Below, one piece after another: positions 1-4,127 of a DNA stretch of 7,070 nt. A program made the translations under genes and the position numbers. Each line of letters begins with the position of its first letter. The stretch's first letter is position 1. The notes below the pieces were generated by a model. That model did not search any database. It had not been told where the DNA came from and saw only the letters and a program-made list of their open reading frames with translations. The DNA is from CAVZLD01 sp964522605 (GTDB lineage Bacteria > Planctomycetota > Planctomycetia > Pirellulales > Pirellulaceae): the NCBI GenBank assembly GCA_964522605.1, contig CAZFWV010000350.1, forward strand, positions 1 through 7,070, in the 5' to 3' direction.

Positions 1-53
1 GACTGGAGACTGGAGACTGGAGACTGGAGACTGGAGACTGGAGACTGGAGACT
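1..53. repeat. Perfect 7-bp tandem array, (GACTGGA)x7.6
   Basis: The first 53 bases are an uninterrupted run of the heptamer GACTGGA: seven full copies plus GACT. There are no mismatches, so the array is either recently expanded or kept uniform. The window edge cuts it on the left, so its full length is unknown. The core CTGGAG is shared with the array at 7051-7070 and, in reverse complement, with the arrays at 65-104 and 262-341. Repeats of this kind behave as intergenic short-sequence repeats; no coding role is visible. Confidence 0.95.
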
Positions 54-64
54 AATGTCTAAAT

Positions 65-104
65 CCTCCAGCCTCCAGCCTCCAGCCTGCAGCCTCCAGC
101 CTGC
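65..104. repeat. Inverted heptamer array, (CCTCCAG)x5.7
   Basis: The order is CCTCCAG three times, CCTGCAG, CCTCCAG, then CCTGC. The unit is the reverse complement of CTGGAGG, so this array points opposite to the one at 1-53. The two are separated by about 11-14 nt of unique sequence. Together they could form an imperfect cruciform or RNA hairpin: six paired bases per heptamer (for example 45-50 with 66-71, and 38-43 with 73-78), one mismatch between units, and a loop near 51-65. Confidence 0.85.
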
Positions 105-261
105 TTCCGTCTTCCGCCTTCTTTCGCCGCCGGGGGCACCTACAATCGAGAGATCTTTGAGTGATGGCGAATCGTGGAAGGAGAATACCGTGTCTGCTGC
201 ACTGCTAACGGTGGAAATGCTGTTCTCTCGGCAAGAAATCGAGCGACCAACGGGAGTGACG
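105..261. other. Non-repeat spacer between heptamer arrays; possible eroded gene remnant
   Basis: This stretch of about 155 bp lies between two heptamer arrays. The frame running through it from position 139 encodes a segment with the words EYRVCC, NGGNA, SARNR and SDAF, interrupted by a TGA at 160-162. These short words loosely recall the C-terminal end of formylglycine-generating-enzyme-like (SUMF1) domains, which often read RVxRGG..., RSAxR and GFR. The spacing is too short and the match too weak to name it. The frame continuous with the downstream ApbE gene gives low-complexity, unfamiliar sequence here. I see no convincing promoter or RNA gene. Confidence 0.3.
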
Positions 262-341
262 CCTTCAGCCTCCCGCCGCCAACCTACAGCCTGCAGCCTC
301 CCGCCTGCAGCCTACACCTTGCAGCCTCCCGCCTACTCCAG
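262..341. repeat. Degenerate heptamer array, consensus CCTnCAG, about 11 units
   Basis: Successive 7-mers from 262 are CCTTCAG, CCTCCCG, CCGCCAA, CCTACAG, CCTGCAG, CCTCCCG, CCTGCAG, CCTACAC, CTTGCAG, CCTCCCG and CCTACTC, then CAG. This is the same orientation and family as 65-104 but diverged, so it looks older. Three units make 21 bp, so any reading frame through it gives a period of seven residues (words like SLQPPAC). This explains the odd Pro/Ala/Ser/Gln-rich sequence obtained if the ApbE frame is extended upstream. The array ends 1-2 nt before the preferred ApbE start. Confidence 0.85.
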
Positions 342-342
342 T

Positions 343-1422
343 TTGCGGGCCTGCCGCACTGCGAGGGTCTTCCTGTCCTTTCTGCTGTTGACCGCTTTCG
401 CCGGCGTTCGGGAGACGCATGGACAGCAGTCGTCTGCCGAGTTGGTTCGTTACCGGCAGACGGAGCAGCACATGGGAACCTACTTCACGTTCACGATTTA
501 CGCGCCGGGCTCCGACGCGGCCGATCAGGCGTTCAAGACCGCATTCGCGACGATTCGCGAGCTTGACGACTGTCTGAGTAACTACAAATCCGACAGCGAA
601 GTGAATCGATTGAGTGCGAGTTCCCCGCATGAATCACCGGTGCCGGTCGGACATCACGTCTGGCAGGTGTTGCGTCAATCCGAGCATTACAGCCAGCTTT
701 CCAATGGGGCCTTCGACGTGACGATTGGGCCGGTGACGAAGCTGTGGCGCCGGGCACGCCGCACACATCGTTTGCCTTCGGAGGATCAGTTGCACGAGGC
801 ATTGGCGGCGGTCGGCTATCGCAAGCTGAGACTGAGGCCGGAAGACCAATCGGTGCAGATGCTGCAGCCGGGAATGTTGTTGGACCTCGGAGGGATTGCG
901 AAAGGCTACGCGCTCGACGTCGCGTTGCGGAACTTCCATCAGGCGGGAATTGAACGGGTCCTGTTGGATGGGGGAGGTGACTTGTTGATTGGTGCAGCAC
1001 CTCCGGGACAAATCGGTTGGAAGATCGGGATCGGAGATGTTGAGGGGGATCCCGAGCGTCTCTCATCGTTGCAGCTGGCGAACTGCGCCGTGGCGACATC
1101 GGGCGATCTGTACCAGTTCGTCGAGATTGACGGAATACGTTATTCGCATCTGGTTGATCCGCGGACGGGGCTGGGTCTCACACAACGCAGCAGCGTGACG
1201 GTCATCGCGCCGGACGCAACCGCCGCAGATGCTCTGGCGTCGGTTGTCTCCGTTCTGGGACCGGACCGTGGAGTGGAACTGATCGAAAGTCAGCCGGCAG
1301 TCGAAGTCCGGATGTTAACTCTCGAAAACGGCCAAATCCGTGTTCATCGAAGTTCGGGGTTTCCGTCGCTCGACGCCGGTTCCGGCGCGGAACCGGACGC
1401 AGCCGAGTCGGACGGTTCCTGA
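343..1422 (+). CDS. apbE: Exported FAD:protein FMN transferase (ApbE family)
   Basis: ApbE enzymes transfer FMN from FAD to a Thr/Ser of target proteins outside the cytoplasmic membrane, using Mg2+. The 359-residue product shows the family motifs in order: MGT at 44-46; LSNYKSDSEVNRLS at 78-91; FDVTIGP at 124-130; LDLGGIAKGYALD at 180-192; DGGGDL at 209-214; ATSGD at 251-255; SHLVDPRTG at 268-276; and ADALAS at 295-300, where the last position is Ser instead of the common Thr. The frame is open from an ATG at 55, but its first 96 residues are translated heptamer repeats and spacer. The TTG at 343 places a normal signal peptide at the N-terminus (basic RACRTAR, then VFLSFLLLT, with AFA|G or THG|Q as cleavage site). 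It has no lipobox Cys. I therefore prefer TTG 343; ATG 217 is the main alternative, and no strong Shine-Dalgarno supports any of them. The C-terminal 25 residues are low complexity and overlap the convergent peptidase gene. No flavoprotein substrate gene is in the window. Family certain, start uncertain. Confidence 0.93.
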   Translation: MRACRTARVFLSFLLLTAFAGVRETHGQQSSAELVRYRQTEQHMGTYFTFTIYAPGSDAADQAFKTAFATIRELDDCLSNYKSDSEVNRLSASSPHESPVPVGHHVWQVLRQSEHYSQLSNGAFDVTIGPVTKLWRRARRTHRLPSEDQLHEALAAVGYRKLRLRPEDQSVQMLQPGMLLDLGGIAKGYALDVALRNFHQAGIERVLLDGGGDLLIGAAPPGQIGWKIGIGDVEGDPERLSSLQLANCAVATSGDLYQFVEIDGIRYSHLVDPRTGLGLTQRSSVTVIAPDATAADALASVVSVLGPDRGVELIESQPAVEVRMLTLENGQIRVHRSSGFPSLDAGSGAEPDAAESDGS

Positions 1423-3056
1423 TCCGCCGGTGCCGGAGTCGTTTGCTCGTCCGGCGTGTGCAGCGCGATTGGCTCGTCGGGCAGCTTGATGCTTTGGAAT
1501 CGGCCGTTCCGTTCGATCAGCAAATCCAACGGCAGGGGCAGCGAATGGGCCAACTCGGCGAAGGTGCGACTGTCGGCGAACGATTTTCCGCCGATTTGGT
1601 GGATGCGGTCGGCCAGTTTCAGTCCCGCGCGGTCGGCCGGTGAATGCGGGACAACCCGAATCACCGTGACCGTGCCGGGTTCGGCGGAATTGGTTCGCCA
1701 ACTGAGACCGAGACGGGACGGTGTGCCATCGAGTGAGACCGAGAGGGTGAGCGACTCGTCGCCGCGCTGGATTTCCAACGCGACATCGCTTGGAGCCCGG
1801 ACGACTGCTCGCTGAAGGCTGGCCGTGTCGGTGATCACCTGATCGGCGAATTTCCGGATACTGTCGCCAACGCGGATTCCTGCCCGATCGGCGGGCGACC
1901 CAAGTCGAACAGCGGTGACCTGCAGTCCCGGCGCCGCGCCCGGTTCCGTCCTCCAGGAGATTCCGAGTCGTGGCGGTAGTGAGGCCAGGGGACGCTCGAA
2001 CGTCTTCCGCGCTGCTTCGCCCTCTTGCGGAGCCTCGCTTCGAAAACTGCCCAAGGGAGCCTCCGTCGCCTCGACCAGCGTACCGAACACCAACTCCGCC
2101 ACGGTTCCTAAACCGGCGGAGTTGATCCATTCCACGTCATCGCTCGGACGATGGTACTGATCGTGCAACCCCGTGTGAAACATGACGACCGGAATTCGGC
2201 GCGAGAAGAACGAGTAGTGATCGCCGTTCGGCTCAATTTTCCAGAGGAAATTCAATCGCAGCCCCGGATCTCGGTTTGCGCGGCTGATGAGGCCCCGGAG
2301 ATTGGCCATGGAGCGGGTGCCATAGACGTCCACTTGCTGATCCCGCAGACGGCCGATCATGTCCAAGTTGATGACCAGCCGTAGTTGGCTTAACGGTACT
2401 GTCGGATGATCGATCCAGTACTTCGATCCCAGCAGTCCCTTCTCTTCCGCATCCCAGAGCGCGAACACGACGGACCGTGACGGACGCAGTTCGGTTTGAC
2501 TGAGCGCCTCCAGGAGCATCAAAATCGCCGCCGTACCGCTGGCATTATCGTCGGCTCCGTTATGAATCAGACCGAGCGGACCATAGCTGTTCTGCACGGT
2601 TCCGAATCCGACGTGGTCATAATGGGCTCCGATCAGCACGTATTCCCCACGTAGCTGGGAGTCGCTGCCGTCGAGTACGCCGAGGATATTCCGGTAGCCG
2701 GTGCCGAACGACTGGACTTCGAGTCGACCGCCGGCGGCTGCCAGGCTCTTCTCGAATTCCTGGAGTACGTACCCGCCGGCGGCGCGTCCACCGCGCGTAC
2801 CGGCCTCGCGTCCCTCGAGCGTGTCATCGGCCAGCGTTTGGACATGTTCCCGCAGTCGCTCGGCGCGAATGAAGGCCCGCGTCGAAAGAAGTTGTTCCAA
2901 CTCCACCGCCAGACTCGAATGAACGGTGAGCAGAAGACCGGCGAGGCAGATCGGCACGAGGGCCAAGGAGAACGGGCGCACGGCGTGGGGTTGACGGGAA
3001 CCGAGGGTCCAGCCGCGGGGGTGGACGGGCGCAGGGCGGGCGGAGTGGTGCATCAT
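1344..3056 (-). CDS. Exported M28-family zinc peptidase with two C-terminal PDZ domains
   Basis: M28 enzymes are two-zinc amino- or carboxypeptidases. With the ATG at 3056 the product has 570 residues. A long basic N-terminus leads to a hydrophobic stretch at about 28-45 and a likely cleavage site SLA|VE near 50. The peptidase domain (about 60-330) has all the expected metal and catalytic motifs: AHYDHVG at 144-150 (His145, Asp147), NGADDNASG at 166-174, the Glu pair of AEEKG at 204-205, NLDMIGR with Asp232, and YHRPSDD with His302. A PDZ domain follows at about 361-443 and a second at about 446-525. Each begins with RLG(I/L)SWRT and contains SPADRAG(I/L), so they look like an old internal duplication. 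The last 40 residues are Ala/Pro/Ser/Glu-rich. An in-frame GTG at 3155 would add 33 residues without membrane or domain character; the ATG pair at 3051-3056 fits the signal peptide better. Expected location is periplasm or cell surface; the substrate is unknown. The 3' end overlaps apbE by 79 bp, tail to tail. Confidence 0.93.
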   Translation of the reverse strand: MMHHSARPAPVHPRGWTLGSRQPHAVRPFSLALVPICLAGLLLTVHSSLAVELEQLLSTRAFIRAERLREHVQTLADDTLEGREAGTRGGRAAGGYVLQEFEKSLAAAGGRLEVQSFGTGYRNILGVLDGSDSQLRGEYVLIGAHYDHVGFGTVQNSYGPLGLIHNGADDNASGTAAILMLLEALSQTELRPSRSVVFALWDAEEKGLLGSKYWIDHPTVPLSQLRLVINLDMIGRLRDQQVDVYGTRSMANLRGLISRANRDPGLRLNFLWKIEPNGDHYSFFSRRIPVVMFHTGLHDQYHRPSDDVEWINSAGLGTVAELVFGTLVEATEAPLGSFRSEAPQEGEAARKTFERPLASLPPRLGISWRTEPGAAPGLQVTAVRLGSPADRAGIRVGDSIRKFADQVITDTASLQRAVVRAPSDVALEIQRGDESLTLSVSLDGTPSRLGLSWRTNSAEPGTVTVIRVVPHSPADRAGLKLADRIHQIGGKSFADSRTFAELAHSLPLPLDLLIERNGRFQSIKLPDEPIALHTPDEQTTPAPADQEPSDSAASGSAPEPASSDGNPELR

Positions 3057-3113
3057 CGGTGTCGACTTCACGGGGGCGGACCTGTCTTGCGGCGGCGGGG
3101 GGGATGTATCACA

Positions 3114-3141
3114 ATAATGGCATACGGGCGACCCACGACAA
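3114..3141 (-). promoter_or_regulatory. Candidate sigma70-type promoter for the M28 peptidase gene
   Basis: Read on the minus strand, TTGTCG (3141-3136) and CATTAT (3119-3114) are spaced by 16 nt. Each matches 4 of 6 consensus bases. Transcription would begin around 3107 and give a leader of about 50 nt before the ATG at 3056. It is the best pair I found in the 132 bp between the peptidase start and the divergent tRNA gene, but such matches arise easily by chance and promoter consensus in this lineage is not assured. Confidence 0.25.
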
Positions 3142-3188
3142 CGATCCCTTTCCACGGGAAGCGGTCGAAGGGTTGGGTGCGCTGAGCC

Positions 3189-3275
3189 GGAGAGGTGGCT
3201 GAGTGGTCGAAAGCGCCGGTTTGCTAAATCGGTGACCTGGAAACGGGTCCGCAGGTTCGAATCCTGTCCTCTCCG
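3189..3275 (+). tRNA. tRNA-Ser, anticodon GCU (reads AGC/AGU)
   Basis: The sequence folds as a complete class II tRNA. The acceptor stem GGAGAGG (3189-3195) pairs perfectly with CCTCTCC (3268-3274), and G3275 is the discriminator base. The D arm is closed by GCT/AGC. The anticodon stem CCGGT (3216-3220) pairs with ATCGG (3228-3232) around the loop TTGCTAA, with anticodon GCT at 3223-3225. A long variable arm (GACC/GGTC around 3234-3249) is typical of serine tRNAs. The T arm has GGTTCGAATCC. The 3' CCA is not encoded, so it must be added post-transcriptionally. Confidence 0.97.
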
Positions 3276-3314
3276 CTATACATCTGTACAATTCCGAGCA
3301 CGTCGTTGCCTTTG

Positions 3315-3345
3315 CCGGTGTTCAGCCGGAACCGGTGGTTCTTTT
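3315..3345 (+). terminator. Possible weak intrinsic terminator downstream of tRNA-Ser
   Basis: CCGGT at 3315-3319 pairs with ACCGG at 3331-3335. Past a bulged G, TTC at 3321-3323 pairs with GGA at 3328-3330 (one U-G pair), around an AGCC tetraloop. The stem is followed by TGGTTCTTTT, a poor, interrupted T-tract. The position, 40 nt after the tRNA and 120 nt before the next gene, suits tRNA termination. The weak T-tract keeps confidence low. Confidence 0.35.
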
Positions 3346-3450
3346 CCAGACTTGCTCGTCCGTGCTGGGATTCTCCCGCGGAGCCGCGGAACTGGCGCAG
3401 ACGCTCATCGACGGCCAGCGACAGGCGAGGACGGAGGGCGATCTCCGTCC

Positions 3451-3456
3451 GGGAGG
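3451..3456 (+). promoter_or_regulatory. Strong ribosome binding site fixing the start of the lipoprotein gene
   Basis: GGGAGG lies 8 nt upstream of the ATG at 3465. It is the clearest Shine-Dalgarno of any gene in the window. It decides for this ATG over an upstream in-frame ATG at 3306, which would put 53 Arg/Ser/Pro-rich residues before the lipoprotein signal and so block the signal from working. Confidence 0.75.
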
Positions 3457-3464
3457 CGAGTGGC

Positions 3465-4124
3465 ATGCGGCGAGTTCAGCTGCCGACGACATCCAATCTC
3501 AAGCCGCTCATCGGACTCGTGCTCCTGTTCGGACTGACCGGTTGTTCCCCCGCTTCCGTCCGCGAACGTTCGGACGCCCCTGGTGGGCGGACAAGTCTGA
3601 CCGATCGGTTCACGCCGCAACTCGAGGCGGCTCTTAACAAGCGTCTGCAGATGGTTGAACGATTGGCAGCGCAGAGTGAGGTTGTCGCGACCGTGCGGCA
3701 GGCAAACGAGCGACAATCGGCGGTCAGTGAAAGCGAAATGGTCGTGCTCGAGAAACGCTGGGCCGAGGCGAGCTCGCACGATCCCTGGATCAAGTCGCGC
3801 ATGATGAATCCCTGCGCAGAACAACTGTTCGCTTTTCAGGATCGCAATCGGGGTTTTCCGGAAATCTTCGTCACCGACGCTCGCGGTCAAGTCATCGCAC
3901 AGACGAATAAGACCTCGGATTACATCCAATCGGACGAAATCTGGTGGCAATTGGCCTACAGTGATGGTTGGGGCCGCAGTTGCCGCGGCACCCTAGTGTA
4001 CGATGACAGTGCGATCTCGGAGTCGATATCGTTCAACGTTCCCATTCTCGATCCTGATTCCGGCCGAGCGATTGGCGTGTTGAAGGCCGTCTGCGACATT
4101 ACCGACATCAAATTGGATATGTGA
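3465..4124 (+). CDS. Cache-type sensor lipoprotein, partner of the downstream kinase
   Basis: The product has 219 residues. A type II signal peptide (basic start, hydrophobic LIGLVLLFGL at 15-24) ends in the lipobox LTGC, with Cys27 as the lipidation site, so the protein should be membrane-anchored outside the cytoplasm. Residues about 47-105 look helical (RFTPQLEAALNKRLQMVERL). The rest resembles one Cache/PDC sensor fold: FPEIFVTDARGQVIAQTNKT at 131-150, then SDEIWWQLAYSDGWGR at 156-171, YDDSA at 179-183, SISFNVPILD at 187-196 and IGVLKAVCDITDI at 203-215. The last segment matches the typical final strands of Cache domains, where a remark such as 'nvPI.d..g..iGvl...' recurs. Cache domains bind small molecules such as amino acids or carboxylates; the ligand here cannot be read from sequence. 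They usually sit inside kinases or chemoreceptors; here the domain is a separate lipoprotein. Only three bases separate its TGA from the kinase start, so co-expression is very likely. Assignment is by motif resemblance. Confidence 0.8.
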   Translation: MRRVQLPTTSNLKPLIGLVLLFGLTGCSPASVRERSDAPGGRTSLTDRFTPQLEAALNKRLQMVERLAAQSEVVATVRQANERQSAVSESEMVVLEKRWAEASSHDPWIKSRMMNPCAEQLFAFQDRNRGFPEIFVTDARGQVIAQTNKTSDYIQSDEIWWQLAYSDGWGRSCRGTLVYDDSAISESISFNVPILDPDSGRAIGVLKAVCDITDIKLDM

Positions 4125-4127
4125 AGA

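Noticed and set aside
1..341. CRISPR array
   Set aside because: The units are 7 bp with no spacers between them; the repeats are simple tandem arrays.
533..1099. Minus-strand open frame opposite apbE
   Set aside because: The product is Arg/Ser/Pro-rich with no motifs, and the plus strand carries uninterrupted ApbE motifs.
3057..3155. GTG at 3155 as start of the M28 peptidase
   Set aside because: The additional 33 residues (Cys/Pro/Arg-rich) have no domain or signal character and would overlap the candidate promoter; the ATG at 3056 gives a more usual signal peptide. Not fully excluded.
3306..3464. Upstream ATG at 3306 for the sensor lipoprotein
   Set aside because: It adds 53 basic, Ser/Pro-rich residues before a classical lipoprotein signal, lies over the possible tRNA terminator, and lacks a good ribosome binding site. 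The ATG at 3465 has GGGAGG at ideal spacing.
3109..3466. Minus-strand open frames across the tRNA, reading like AERTGFEPADPFP and GEDRIRTCGPVSRSPI
   Set aside because: These are antisense translations of tRNA-Ser, a well-known source of false protein annotations. The tRNA fold is complete and explains the sequence.
4122..4127. TGA between lipoprotein and kinase as readthrough, recoding or selenocysteine site
   Set aside because: All four protein genes here end in TGA, so it is a normal stop, and a fused product would have the wrong membrane topology for the kinase.
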